Positions 9,135 through 18,772 of a stretch of 37,000 bases of DNA are shown piece by piece. The DNA lies in assembly GCA_905221605.1 (NCBI GenBank), contig CAJNDS010001369.1:414001-451000 (forward strand), given 5' to 3'. The notes beneath the pieces were generated by a model. That model was not told the DNA's origin. It ran no database searches and saw nothing but the letters and a program-made list of their open reading frames with translations. Position 1 is the stretch's first letter. Each line of letters starts with the position of its first letter. This DNA is from Symbiodinium natans. Taxonomy: Eukaryota; Sar; Dinophyceae; Suessiales; Symbiodiniaceae. A program made the translations under genes and the position numbers.

Positions 9135-11108
9135 TCCAGTTTTCCAGAAGCTTGAGCTTTTTATTGAATTGGTGACAGTCACCGGGCTGATTTTCGGTTT
9201 CTCCTGATTACTCCTGCCTAGCTGCGTAGTTTTGTGAAACTACTGCTGATCTCAGAAAGTGTCATCATTTTTTCGCTTGCGGGAAGCTTAGCCAGGAATG
9301 CATGTGAATTACAGAGCCGAGACCCAGTTGCGCACCTCACCTCCTGCACGAGGCGAAAACCATCGAAAACCAAAGTGTGCGCAGAGCGATTGCCGATCTA
9401 CAGCCCTCCAGCACCTGCTTGCTGCCACCTTGTGCTGTTTGTGCTTCTCAGGCAACGGACACCTTCCAACATTTGTACCTGGGCGTTGGTGCACTAGGCC
9501 TGTCGTTGATCTTCCATCCGAATCTGCACCTTGACAGGAGTCAGGGCTCCGTCGTGCTTGATGCACTTATGCACTGCATGTGTGCTAAGTCATAATGAAT
9601 CTCAGGAACGGCTTTCTGCCTTCCGACATTGGTTGGGCCTTTGCTCTTTACTTGGTATCTTGGCAATTGCAAAGTGCACTCGAGTCCAAGCCCCGGTGCT
9701 ACATGAGTTTGTGGACGGGTTGACGTGCAACTGCCCGCCTTCACCAACAGGATTGCTTTGGTTTGATGGTGTGTAATTCGCCGCAAGCCGCCGCATTCAC
9801 CGCGGCTCCAGCTCAGGAGTCAGTGGCGGTGCTGTGCCAATTGTTCATGTTCATGAAGGAGGGTCGGGCACAGGAGCATCTTGTTTCAAGCCAAGATGCA
9901 TATGTTGCACGCCCCGTGCTTCTCGTGCAGCCAATGAGTGGTCTGGTAGTTCTGTCCAGATCAGAGACATTGCAATAGCTGTGATCTGCACAGCGCATCC
10001 AGGCACACTTCCCACTTCTTGGCTGCGCAGGTTCCTGGTTGTGTTTGGAGCTTGGGGCCACACAGGGATGCGCCGGGTGCGCACATAAAGGGGCTGAAGT
10101 GCTGCTGAGAGACACCGGGCTTTTGGTACTGCATCTACACTGTTTATTTTGAGTACGCAACCTGCAGGCACTGGCCAAGCTGATGTCCTTCATCTTCTGG
10201 GCTTCTTCGTTTAGCGAGCTTTCCGACCCAAATCACCACATTAAGGCCCGCACAAGCGTAGTAAACTTGCCAGGAGTTTTCATGTCTTCCTACAGCCGTT
10301 GCGTTTCCGAATCGTCTCAACCACATTAGCCTATGTCCCATACGGCACATTTCTGGGTTGAGTTGTGCATGTCGGGCATAGGGAGCCCTGCGAGGGCTCT
10401 TCCAGGTTTGGAGCGGTTTGGGGTTTGACCGTTTGCTCCAGAACGTATGAGTCGACGAAGCTGGATGTGTAGAACGGAACTGAATTGGGATTGGGATGCA
10501 CTGGGCAAGGCTGTTGTGGAGGGATGCTTCGGGGTATGGGTTGTAAGTTATGATGGAGACAGCGTGCAACATATTGCATGCGAGACCAACCGCGTGGTAA
10601 GACCCACTTGATGCTGGATTGTTACAGCAACTTCTGGTTAGCAGATTCGCCATGCACTGGTACCAAATCCGAGTGCCCTAGTGACCTGGTGTGCCCGCGC
10701 CTGTCAGGCCTTCGTGGGGAACTGGGTGGTTTGCGCACAGCTGGTGCAGCTGCTGATCATGGGGGACACGGGTTTCAATCACAAGCAGCAAGTAAGCAGC
10801 AAGTAGACGAGACTAGCCGTGATTTGCATGCAGAAGCTTGTTGAAGGGTAGCTTTGGAAGAGCATCAAGTCACCCCGAGTGAAATCGAGATGTGCAATTG
10901 TGCAGGACTTTATCTACCATTACATGCGATGCATCCAGCAAGGCATGGCGCAACATGGAAGCTGCAAGAATCCGCAAGCAGCACAGCTCAGGGCCGCGAC
11001 GACCGCCACAGCATTCTTAAACAAGTCGGGAGGCTGTGGCAAGCTGCGCTATTGTGAACGTACGAAATTGCAGGCATTCCAGTCTCCCAGCTCCTGTCGT
11101 CGGACGCT
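9135..11108 (+). CDS. Alpha-helical continuation of the kinase-PDZ gene, family unknown
   Basis: Downstream exons continue the kinase frame: 8929-8974 ends in phase 2 (..MHNKYR) and joins 9135 onward (PVFQKLELFIELVT). Next are 9452-9579 (ATDTFQHLYLGVGALGLSLI..), 9606 onward (NGFLPSDIGWAFALYLVSWQ..), 9751 onward (..AVLCQLFMFMKEGRAQEHL..), 10708-10791 (AFVGNWVVCAQLVQLLIMGD..), 10906-11053 (DFIYHYMRCIQQ..) and 11074-11108 (IPVSQLLSSDA). Phases agree where both ends are visible. The ends of the 9135, 9606 and 9751 exons are not fixed, and small exons may be missing between 9960 and 10708. The peptides are hydrophobic-helical without transmembrane-length runs, like HEAT or ARM repeats, but I recognise no family. 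It may act as scaffold or regulator for the kinase. Confidence 0.6.
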
Positions 11109-11429
11109 GTCTGAAGCCTCTTGGGACAAACTTTGCTGAGACGCTGTTCTGCCAGGCTTTGAGCATCTTTGAGCGTAGGATGTGGCTCGTCGACGCGAGC
11201 CCCTGCTTGGATTGCTTGGCATACTCTGAACATGTTTCAAGCGGTGTCGTGCAGTCTTCAGGGAAGACACTTGCAGAAAGAGGCGTAGTGGAATGTCCGA
11301 GGCGCTTAGTGCTTTTTGACTGGGACAACTGCGACGCAGACAGGCGCAAAAAGATGCATCAGCCATGCCTGCCCAGCCTCCTGATATCCAGCCTGCTTTT
11401 CATGCCCTTGCATAGCGAGACCCTCGGGA

Positions 11430-11448
11430 GAGAGAGAGAGAGAGAGCG
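11430..11448. repeat. (GA)n microsatellite
   Basis: About 18 bases of alternating G and A inside the presumed intronic region upstream of the WD40 exon at 11512. Confidence 0.8.
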
Positions 11449-11511
11449 CCTGCCCCGCTTGCCAACCCTCGTGTGTTGCACTGTACGCTCGGTCACACTC
11501 CTTTGGCTCAG

Positions 11512-12880
11512 GCTTTTCTCTGCCAGCAAGGACCTCTTGGGCGTGTGGAGTGTGAAGACGGCTCAAACCGGCAGGGGCCCCAAGATGTTCCATTCAGTCT
11601 CCATTTAGTACATTTTTTTGCAGATCTGCAGTGCGATCGGTCATTGTTAATTGTACGCTGCTGCTCATTCTTCACCATTGTTCCTGCATCTCCACTGCCA
11701 GTAGGCAGTTGGGGCCGGAAAGTTGGCACCATTCCCACCACCAACGCGCAGCAAACTTAGCTTGTGACAACTCTTGCGTGGATTGCTGGGTCGCTGTGCG
11801 CCACGGCAAGATGCATTCAGCCCTTGCCGGTCAGGCTCACGGGGGTGGCTTGGGCACCCTCCTCGCGGGACTGCTTTTTTTTACGCTTCATTGATACATT
11901 GGTACTATTGCGTCATGCCACCATGAACTTAGCAAGCTCGACCTTCAGCGGCAACCCTTCGTGAAAGTATTCGGGTTGCAGGAGATCTTGGCAAGCACTG
12001 CCACAGGGGCCATCGTAGCAGCTCATCTGGAGCTTGGCTTGCGGAGGGCCGCGGATGGGTCCGCATGGTGTGAAAGTTGTGCGAAAGTTGTTCTTCGGTT
12101 TGGCATTTGGAGGGGGTGAGCCAGGGAGAGAGGACGTTTTGCTCGGTGAGCCTTTGAAGCCAGCGCCAGGGCGAGGGGGGGGGGGGGGGCAGGGCGGGAC
12201 AAAAAATGGACACAGACCATCGTTTAACGAAAAATTCGCGAAAGAGCACGCGAAAGAAGAAATCATTCATCACGAACGGGCGAAAGCATTTTTTTGCCTG
12301 CAAGACGACATGGCGTTGTTCCTTCAACACGTCGCTATCAATAAAAAAGGTTCCGTGGCAGCTATGTTTGATCTGCATGCTTGAAAGCCGTTTGCAGTTT
12401 GAAAAAGAAAGCCGCGAAGGAAGGGTGCAAGATGAATACAGTTCTGTCGTGAAAAATTACTATTTTCAAGAGGGTTTGTTACAACTGCCATGGATCGATT
12501 TTGAGAGCTTGCGGCTCAATTGTCCGGTGCCAGCTTCAGGCGTTCGATGTGGATAGCTGCGCGCCGTCCTACGCCTGGCAAGCCCATGAGGCAGCCTGGA
12601 ATTGAATTCAAGGTCATGGAGGCGACCTATGTTTGAGTGCATCAGCTGTTTGAAGGACGAAATCACCCGTATTTGTTGGGTTGACAACCATCGACGGCTC
12701 CTCACATCTGCAAAGGCCAGGCCACCTGTGAGTAGGTACGAATGAGTTCGGCAGGCTCAAACAAGGCACATGGCAAATTGCAAGGCGCTGGCAGATTCTC
12801 GGCGTTTCATCACAACTGCTTGGCAGGACAGGAAGCTTCGTATTTGGGACTTCCCAGCTCCTGGGCGTGTCGGGCCTTAG
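11512..12880 (+). CDS. WD40-repeat exons, probable C-terminus of the kinase gene or a separate gene
   Basis: Three exons are clear: 11512-11560 (LFSASKDLLGVWSVKT, after AG, before a GC donor), 12656-12715 (DEITRICWVDNHRRLLTSAK, GC donor) and 12827-12880 (DRKLRIWDFPAPGRVGP, then TAG). The last two join in phase 0 to a textbook WD40 unit, ..LLTSAK+DRKLRIWDFP.., so the stop at 12878-12880 is a credible gene end. A further possible piece lies at 11805-11850 (..HGKMHSALAGQAHGGG..). Other propeller blades between 11.1 and 12.65 kb were not resolved. If joined to the upstream exons, the protein would be kinase(PDZ)-helical-WD40, superficially like VPS15, although its kinase motifs are canonical, unlike VPS15. 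A WD40 propeller would be a protein-docking platform. Confidence 0.65.
12175..12189 (+). repeat. G15 homopolymer
   Basis: Fifteen G followed by CAGGGCG. The same 3' flank (GCAGGGCG) follows the G15 at 13407-13421, so the two tracts may be related copies. Confidence 0.9.
12205..12556 (+). pseudogene. A/T-richer open segment split between two frames, unrecognised
   Basis: Two overlapping open segments use AAA/GAA/TTT-rich codons unlike the GC-rich genes nearby. The first (about 12205-12384) contains FNEKFAKEHAKEEIIHHERA and then AFFCLQDDMALFLQHVAINKK, and stops at TGA 12382. The second, in the next frame, runs from about 12378 with ESRLQFEKESREGRVQDEYS to TAG 12554. Together they look like one charged helical protein interrupted by a frame change. 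It could be an insertion of foreign or organellar-like sequence, a decayed element, or chance. No family was recognised. It lies inside the presumed intron of the WD40 gene. Confidence 0.35.
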
Positions 12881-13035
12881 CAATTCTATTTGTCGTTATT
12901 GAGCCGGTGTACTTCAAATGAGATCGCTGCAAGTCTCCCGAAGCTTGAGCGCAGGAACACTCGCCCTTCCAGTCGCCTGTATTGAGCGCCTTGGATGCAA
13001 CGAGTTTCGTGAGGCACTGTCCGCAGCACTGCAGT

Positions 13036-13051
13036 GGGGGGGGGGGGGGGG
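13036..13051 (+). repeat. G16 homopolymer
   Basis: Sixteen G followed by CAAATGCCCC. No gene is seen in 12890-13700. Confidence 0.9.
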
Positions 13052-13406
13052 CAAATGCCCCTTTTGGTCCAGACGCATTACTGAAATCGGAGTTTTGTTT
13101 CAGTTTAGACCATATATGGACCTCCATGTCATTCAAATCAAAGGTACAGCTCCCAGCATCTCTGCTCCAGGACGGGGTCCAAGTCAAAACGACCACTTGT
13201 TCGCTTGTGAGGTGGCTGCGGCTGTTGCTATCGTTGCTAGTTGCTATTGACAGCTTGCAACCACTGTCACTGCATGGCAACATGGGGACAGAAAGAAGCA
13301 TGAGTCAACCTGATGCACTCAAGATTGAGCTTTCTTAAGCTTCCCAAATTATGTCTACTCACGTATTCAAGTCTACCAACATTATTCAGGCTGGTTCTGG
13401 GGGCAA

Positions 13407-13421
13407 GGGGGGGGGGGGGGG
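13407..13421 (+). repeat. G15 homopolymer
   Basis: Fifteen G preceded by GGGCAA and followed by CAGGGCGAG, similar on its 3' side to the tract at 12175. Confidence 0.9.
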
Positions 13422-13680
13422 CAGGGCGAGTTTAGAATTAACACGCTCCAAGGTCGGCGCGAGTCTGCGCAGCTGAGAAGTACTGGAACAGCTGGCGGTG
13501 CAGGCTTGGCAGGCCCTTTGGCACTGGTCGACTAAATTTGAGCTGCGAGAGAGCGAGCATCACCATGCAACCGCAAGATGTTCAAGCGAGTCTCAGACTT
13601 TCACAATGTAGTCGTGCATCCGGGCCCCTGTTCGAGTTCCTGCATTGGCAGTTGACTTGTCCAGCATTGTTGCAGTTTCT

Positions 13681-13695
13681 GCAGTCTTGGCTCAG
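13681..13695 (+). other. Possible degenerate spliced-leader remnant
   Basis: GCAGTCTTGGCTCAG resembles the 3' half of the 22-nt dinoflagellate spliced leader (..CCATTTTGGCTCAAG). It lies 107 bases upstream of the start of the intronless trehalose gene. Genomic leader relics mark genes that were reinserted from trans-spliced mRNA. The match is short and imperfect: the 8-mer TTGGCTCA also occurs at 11502 and 27129, so chance is quite possible. Confidence 0.25.
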
Positions 13696-13801
13696 CAGGA
13701 CAGGATACCAATTTAGTACGTTAGCGTAGGAACATTTTCGGCAAGACGAGGCTCGGCTTCCACCCTCGCCCTTGGGGCCGTGTGAGCGGCCGTGGGCTCC
13801 C

Positions 13802-16800
13802 ATGGACCCATCCCTACGGCAGAAAGGAGGACGTCTACACATTGACACGAAATTGAAGGCTCCGTCATTGACGCTCCCAGAGTCACAATCGTCGCACGAA
13901 CACTCCCGTGGCAAAGATTCCCGCCGTGTTCCACACACGAAGGTTTATTTTCATGTAGCATGCTCCACCGCATTTGGTGAGTATGTCCGCGTCGTTGGCG
14001 ACCATGCAAGCCTTGGAAACTGGCAAACCAAGCAAGGCGTGCGGCTGGAAACCAATGATGACATATACCCCGTTTACATCTCCCCCAATCCTATTTTCGT
14101 AGAACTGCACGCGCGTGTGCAGTACAGATATGTACTCTGTGGCCCGGATGATGAGCCTCGGGAGTGGCAGGCATCTGAAGCCACGCGGTCGTTCATTGCG
14201 ACTGGAACGGAGATGACCATGGAGGATGATGACGGAGTCTTCCGGCAAAAAGCTGGCTTTAACGAGGAAGACAGCGACGACGAGTTCGACGAGCCGTATC
14301 ACACCAAGTCACAGTTGGTCAAAAATATGGACACAGATCAGAAGCGGTCATTCCTCAAAGAAGTCTTGGAGGGACAGATTGAGATAGGCGCCAGGGACAC
14401 GATCTTCATGCTTGCTTTCCAGCTTCCGGTCAAAGTTTTCAAAGACAGTGACGGAGCCTGGAGGCTCAGTGAGAAAGCGCCAAACGATGGTCGAAACTTT
14501 GCCTTCCTGCCACTTTTGCAGGAAGTCAAGGAGAAGAAGAAGCTGAAAGTTGTCAATGTTGGCTGGCCAGGTGTTCACCCCGAGAATGATCGGGAGCGGA
14601 GAGAGATAGAGAGGCTGCTCGCACCTCATGACTTCGTTCCTGTCTTTCCTCCGCGCAGTGAGTTTGAAGGCTTCCTCAACTTCTGCCGTACATTCCTTTG
14701 GCCAGTGCTCCATGACAGCATGCAGTTCTTCCAGTCGGCTAAGTCTGAACCTTTCAACGAGCAGGGCTGGGCTGCGTACCAGCACATCAACAACATCTAT
14801 GCCCTGGCAGTGGTGCCCCACACGCACGAAAACGACTTGATTTTCATTCAGGACTACCACATGCTGATGACCCCAACCTTCATCGCACGGAAGATACACA
14901 AGGCAAACATTGGATTTTACCTTCATGCGCCCTTTCCGTCCTCAGACAGCTTCAAGACCCTTCCAGTCCGGGAGGAGATCCTTGCCGGAATGCTCAGTGC
15001 GGACCAGCTGGGCTTCCAGTTCTTCTCCTATGCGAGGAACTTCCTCGTTAGCTGCAAGAGGGTGTACGGATTGGACCCGACTTTTCGCACTGGCGGCTTT
15101 ACCGGCCTGGAGTACAATGGAAGAACCGTCATGATCAAGGTGGCGCACTTTGCTTACCCTTACCAAGCCAGCATCAAGGCCGGGGACTCGAAAAAGGTCA
15201 TTCATGAATGTTTTTCCGGGGTTTTCACGAGTCGTTGCAAGCTTCTTTTTATAGGCTGCAGAGACAGCACAGCTAAGGTGGTGAACAGTGAGGAGGTGCA
15301 AAAGGGGACCCTGAAGATCAAGCGGCTCTTTGAAGGAAAGACAATCTTTGCATGCATGGACAGAGCTGATGGCCTGTCTGCTCTCATCCCCAAATTTCAG
15401 GCCTTCAGACAGTTCTTGAAAGAGAAGCCCGAGTATCAAGGCAAGATCATTTTGGTGCAGTATTGCTTTGATTCCCTCGGTGTGAAGGATGCAGGCACAG
15501 CGGCTCAGCTTAGAGCGGAGGCGGATGCACTGCTCAAGGTTGCTGCTGATGGTCAGATAGAGATTGCAACGAAGGAAGGGGTCTCGCCTGATTCATGCAG
15601 TATCTTCCTGCGCTTCGAGAAGATCGAGCGTACCGACAGGTTGGCATTATTCAGGGCCGCTGACGTGTTGCTAGATACCAGTGCCAAGAATGGTTTGAAT
15701 CTCATGCCCTTTGAATTCGTGGCCGCGCACCACGACATGAACGACAACAAGGCTTGCATCGTCAGTGAGTTCTCAGGATGCAGCCGGGTGCTGCTGGGAT
15801 CCTTGCGGGCCAACCCATGGAACAACTCTGCACTTTGCAGCATCATGGAGAGAGCCCTCACAATGCCAGAGGAAGAGAAGAAGGATCGCTTTGAGAGCAA
15901 CTTGCAGTACGTCTCACAGAATTCCCCCATGGTTTGGTTCGAGGACTTTCTCACCGACTTGAAGCGTGCACGCAAGAAGGATGATGTGCGCATCGAGAGC
16001 ATAGGATTTGGTGCCAAAATCCGGCAAGTCGCCATCGGCACAAACTTTGAGAAGCTGTCCAGCGAGGGTGTGTTGCATGCCTTCCGTCAAGCGCAGAAGC
16101 GTGTGTTCTTCTTTGACAACGAGGGCACACTGGCTGCAGACAAGAGGCACATGTACCGCCACTATGGCGCACACATGGGGGACCTCACAGACTTGCAAAG
16201 CCGGGGATCGGCTCCCAACCAACAAGTCATGGATTGCTTGCAAAGTTTGTGCTCAGATATTCGCAACACCGTGGTCATCTTGAGTGGACGAAATCGTGAG
16301 ATGATGGAGCAGTGGTTTGGAAAAGTACCCCGCTTAGGCCTAGCAGCCGAACGCGGCTTCTTCTACAAGCTGCCCTTCAACACGGGGGGACAGTGGCACT
16401 GCATGGTGCAGAAGCCAGACTACACTTGGAAGTCCTTCGCCTTTGAAATCATGCGCAACTTTGTGAAGCGAACACAAGGAAGCTTCATCGAGAACAAAGG
16501 CAGCGCGTTGGTTTGGCAGTACAGAGATGCCGATCCACACTTCGGGTCATGGCAGGCTAAGGAGTTGAGCTCCCATTTGAAAGAGCTGCTCATAGGCTAT
16601 GATCTTGAGATCTTGGAGGGCAAGGGCTACGTTGAAGTGAAGGTTAGTGGTGTGAACAAGGGCGTGGCAGTCGCCAAAGCACTCACCAAGGTGTCACAAA
16701 CATTTGGCGAGGTTGATTTCATCTTGTGCATAGGCGACGACCGCAGTGACGAGGACATGTTCGAAGTTGTCAATCAGATGCTAGATCCCACAGATGAGTT

Positions 16801-17188
16801 GGAGACGCCTTCGCAGATCAGCCAAGATGAGAGCTCTGAGAACGAGAGCGTCTCACGGTTGAAGGCTAAGTCTGAGGTACTCCTCCCGAAACGCCAGAGC
16901 AGTGGGAAGCTCGGAGGGCTCGGCGGTGGTGGAGGGCTTTGTGGCTACAGCGGAGACCTTCGAGGAAGCCTGTCAGGAGGCTTGGACAGCCTTGGAGGAG
17001 AGAGCAGCACACCCCAGTCCACCAGAAGATTTTTCACATGCACCGTGGGCCGAAAGCCCAGCGCCGCAAAATTCTTCCTGGATGATACTGAGGAGGTTTC
17101 CGAGCTACTTGCAAGTTTGAGGCAGGTTCAAGAGAAACAGGCCAAAGTTCCCTACCCAGCCGCAAAGTACGACAGTTTCACCCGTTAG
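13802..17188 (+). CDS. CBM20-trehalose-6-phosphate synthase/phosphatase-like protein, single exon
   Basis: An uninterrupted frame of 1128 codons. ATG 13802 is chosen as start: the in-frame stop at 13727 lies upstream and no earlier ATG exists, though TAG|G at 13729 could be a splice acceptor. Domains: a CBM20 starch-binding module at about 46-150 (YVRVVGDHASLGNW), a GT20 glycosyltransferase at about 180-750 (QDYH at 350, HAPFPSSD at about 375) and a HAD-type trehalose-phosphatase at about 765-1115. Trehalose-6-phosphate synthase joins UDP-glucose to glucose-6-phosphate. Here the usual DRLDxxKG reads DRADGLSA (520-527), losing the lysine, and RDGxNL reads KNGLNL (629-634), losing the aspartate. 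The phosphatase DxDGT reads DNEGT (772), with glutamate for the second aspartate, while GDDRSDEDMF (978) is intact. A Ser/Gly-rich insert of about 75 residues precedes the final FTCTVGRKPSAAKFFLDDTE block. It resembles plant class II TPS, often regulatory. No transit peptide is evident. Confidence 0.95.
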   Translation: MDPSLRQKGGRLHIDTKLKAPSLTLPESQSSHEHSRGKDSRRVPHTKVYFHVACSTAFGEYVRVVGDHASLGNWQTKQGVRLETNDDIYPVYISPNPIFVELHARVQYRYVLCGPDDEPREWQASEATRSFIATGTEMTMEDDDGVFRQKAGFNEEDSDDEFDEPYHTKSQLVKNMDTDQKRSFLKEVLEGQIEIGARDTIFMLAFQLPVKVFKDSDGAWRLSEKAPNDGRNFAFLPLLQEVKEKKKLKVVNVGWPGVHPENDRERREIERLLAPHDFVPVFPPRSEFEGFLNFCRTFLWPVLHDSMQFFQSAKSEPFNEQGWAAYQHINNIYALAVVPHTHENDLIFIQDYHMLMTPTFIARKIHKANIGFYLHAPFPSSDSFKTLPVREEILAGMLSADQLGFQFFSYARNFLVSCKRVYGLDPTFRTGGFTGLEYNGRTVMIKVAHFAYPYQASIKAGDSKKVIHECFSGVFTSRCKLLFIGCRDSTAKVVNSEEVQKGTLKIKRLFEGKTIFACMDRADGLSALIPKFQAFRQFLKEKPEYQGKIILVQYCFDSLGVKDAGTAAQLRAEADALLKVAADGQIEIATKEGVSPDSCSIFLRFEKIERTDRLALFRAADVLLDTSAKNGLNLMPFEFVAAHHDMNDNKACIVSEFSGCSRVLLGSLRANPWNNSALCSIMERALTMPEEEKKDRFESNLQYVSQNSPMVWFEDFLTDLKRARKKDDVRIESIGFGAKIRQVAIGTNFEKLSSEGVLHAFRQAQKRVFFFDNEGTLAADKRHMYRHYGAHMGDLTDLQSRGSAPNQQVMDCLQSLCSDIRNTVVILSGRNREMMEQWFGKVPRLGLAAERGFFYKLPFNTGGQWHCMVQKPDYTWKSFAFEIMRNFVKRTQGSFIENKGSALVWQYRDADPHFGSWQAKELSSHLKELLIGYDLEILEGKGYVEVKVSGVNKGVAVAKALTKVSQTFGEVDFILCIGDDRSDEDMFEVVNQMLDPTDELETPSQISQDESSENESVSRLKAKSEVLLPKRQSSGKLGGLGGGGGLCGYSGDLRGSLSGGLDSLGGESSTPQSTRRFFTCTVGRKPSAAKFFLDDTEEVSELLASLRQVQEKQAKVPYPAAKYDSFTR

Positions 17189-17267
17189 ACGGATCTTGGA
17201 TGAGGCTCGCCGTTCAGTCAAGCCTTCAGCGCTTTTCCACCAGTCTCGATAAGGTGGACAAACCCTA

Positions 17268-17474
17268 ATGGAATTGCTGCCCACACTCTTGCCGAGCCTC
17301 ATGGACGGTCTCAGTATTGTCAGACGTGATTTCCGGTGTACACCACTGCCAATGGTTCAACTTGAAAAGACAGCAACGGACGATGTGACCTCTAGGCTTG
17401 GGGCCAGTAGTGCCGGTGCTGCCCTCGTGGCTGGTCTAGCTCAGGTGCAGGGCCACCACGGCAGGTCGTGCTGA
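17268..17474 (+). CDS. Short ORF downstream of the trehalose gene, doubtful
   Basis: An ATG-started frame of 68 codons (MELLPTLLPSLMDGLSIVRR..) begins 80 bases after the stop of the large gene and ends at TGA 17472. It has balanced composition and GC-biased third positions, but no recognisable domain. It may simply be 3' UTR sequence. Confidence 0.2.
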   Translation: MELLPTLLPSLMDGLSIVRRDFRCTPLPMVQLEKTATDDVTSRLGASSAGAALVAGLAQVQGHHGRSC

Positions 17475-17479
17475 CAAGT

Positions 17480-18405
17480 TGCTTTATTCACCTGTGATGA
17501 GGTTCATACATGCTCGCTTTGCCATGTGCATGTGCTGGTTGTTCTAAATCCCCCCCAAACGACCCTGATTTGAGACTTAAGCCCCTGGCCCCATGTCAGG
17601 CGTCCGTCCCAGCATGCAAGCCCCTACTCTATTGCCAGGAGCCTCCAGCTAGCAGACCTAGCACTTCACAACCTCACCAAGAGGCCAGTTGCGGGTGGCT
17701 ACTGCGATTTTGGGGACCAGGGACAGGGAAACTCTGGCGCTCTAAGGCGCCGCCTGCAGCTGCCCGGGGCTATGCGCCGCCGATTGCAGGCACTGAGCTC
17801 GTATTGATGTTGTACGGGCGCATAGCCAGGCCCCAGATGCTAGCGGGACCCCCCCCTCTCAGGGCTCTAACGAGGCATACTGTGGCACACAGTCAATCCA
17901 TGGTCTGGTAATCCCATCTCAGAGAGCCCGAGAAGGTGTGCGGATGCCATAAGGAAAGAAAATGTGACATTTTGACGGTTTCCTTAGGAGCACGCGCGCC
18001 GATGCCTGCAAACGACTCGGATGATGACTTGACCGGTTGGGACCGATGAGGCCGATGAGGATTCATTGACTTGGGATTGAATCATATTGAATCGTCCTGG
18101 TCTGCTTGTTCCCAGGTTTGCCGAGCTTCACTCTAGGGCAGTGTTGAAAGGTTTCTGCGGAGGTTTTTCCTGGCTGTTTTGAGTTTTCCTTCACAATGGC
18201 ACCCTCGTTCAAACAGCCATGCTCAATTGTAAACGCTTGCGCGCGCCGCCTCGGCAGCCGGGCCGCGTTTTGAGGCGCTCCCTCTGTAGGAGCCGGGACC
18301 CTCCACGGCATCGGTTTGCAGCTCCTCCAAGGGGGTCCCACGGGGGGGGGGGAGGGTCCGCCACAAAATTTTGCATGGGGGGAAGGGTTGGGTTAAGGGG
18401 AAGGA
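17480..18405. other. Spacer, no gene seen
   Basis: No splice-bounded exon with protein-like content was found. Present are a tandem GACCGATGAGGCCGATGAGG at about 18041-18060 and a G11 run at 18342-18352. Confidence 0.5.
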
Positions 18406-18409
18406 GGCT

Positions 18410-18772
18410 CGATCCGGGTCTGCTTGCTCCAGGCGCTTCTCGGCAGGAAGCCGAGGCGAATTTATCCTTGAAATTCAGAAGGAAGATGTGTTCGTCAAGC
18501 TGTTCCAAGTTGTTTTACCTCCATGTACCCCGTGTAGCTGCACAACGGTTGCTGGACACGACGACTGTTTGCAGATTGTGGACTTGTGCTTGTGCCAGGC
18601 GCAGGGCCGCTGCGCAGTCCAAAGCGTCTCCGTGGCTCCTAGCGGTGCTCGACACCTGCTCGCGAAGAAGCATGATGAACCCTTTCCTGGACCCCTGAGA
18701 AGGTTGGAAAGGCTCCTCGATTCCACACATGAAGCGGAGGGAGAGTGGTACTCTGCCGATGTGAAAGACTGA
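18410..18772 (+). CDS. Unrecognised terminal exon
   Basis: A frame open to TGA 18770-18772 reads ..GEFILEIQKEDVFVKLFQVV.. then ..CLQIVDLCLCQAQGRCAVQS.. and ends ..RLERLLDSTHEAEGEWYSAD VKD. Third positions are GC-rich and composition is protein-like. Candidate acceptors are the AGs at about 18433-18480. Upstream exons were not found. No family is recognised; the middle part (AVQSVSVAPSGARHLLA) has a faint propeller-strand look. Confidence 0.4.
   Translation, partial: RSGSACSRRFSAGSRGEFILEIQKEDVFVKLFQVVLPPCTPCSCTTVAGHDDCLQIVDLCLCQAQGRCAVQSVSVAPSGARHLLAKKHDEPFPGPLRRLERLLDSTHEAEGEWYSADVKD

Noticed and set aside
10987-11057. Alternative exon frame ..GRDDRHSILKQVGRLWQAAL
   Set aside because: It is plausible, but needs a 44-base intron. 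Reading straight through 10906-11053 and joining 11074 fits phase and a GT donor better. It is not excluded.
11036-11608. 190-codon frame as a single gene
   Set aside because: It contains the WD40 exon 11512-11560 in frame, but the rest overlaps other exon candidates and crosses a (GA)n repeat. It is probably several exons and introns read through.
6461-12880. Identification as VPS15
   Set aside because: The domain order is superficially similar, but the glycine loop, HRD and DFG motifs are canonical and a PDZ domain is present, which does not fit VPS15.
13802-17188. Calling the trehalose gene a functional bifunctional enzyme
   Set aside because: Key donor-site lysine and aspartate are replaced and the phosphatase DxD is altered, so only the family is claimed.
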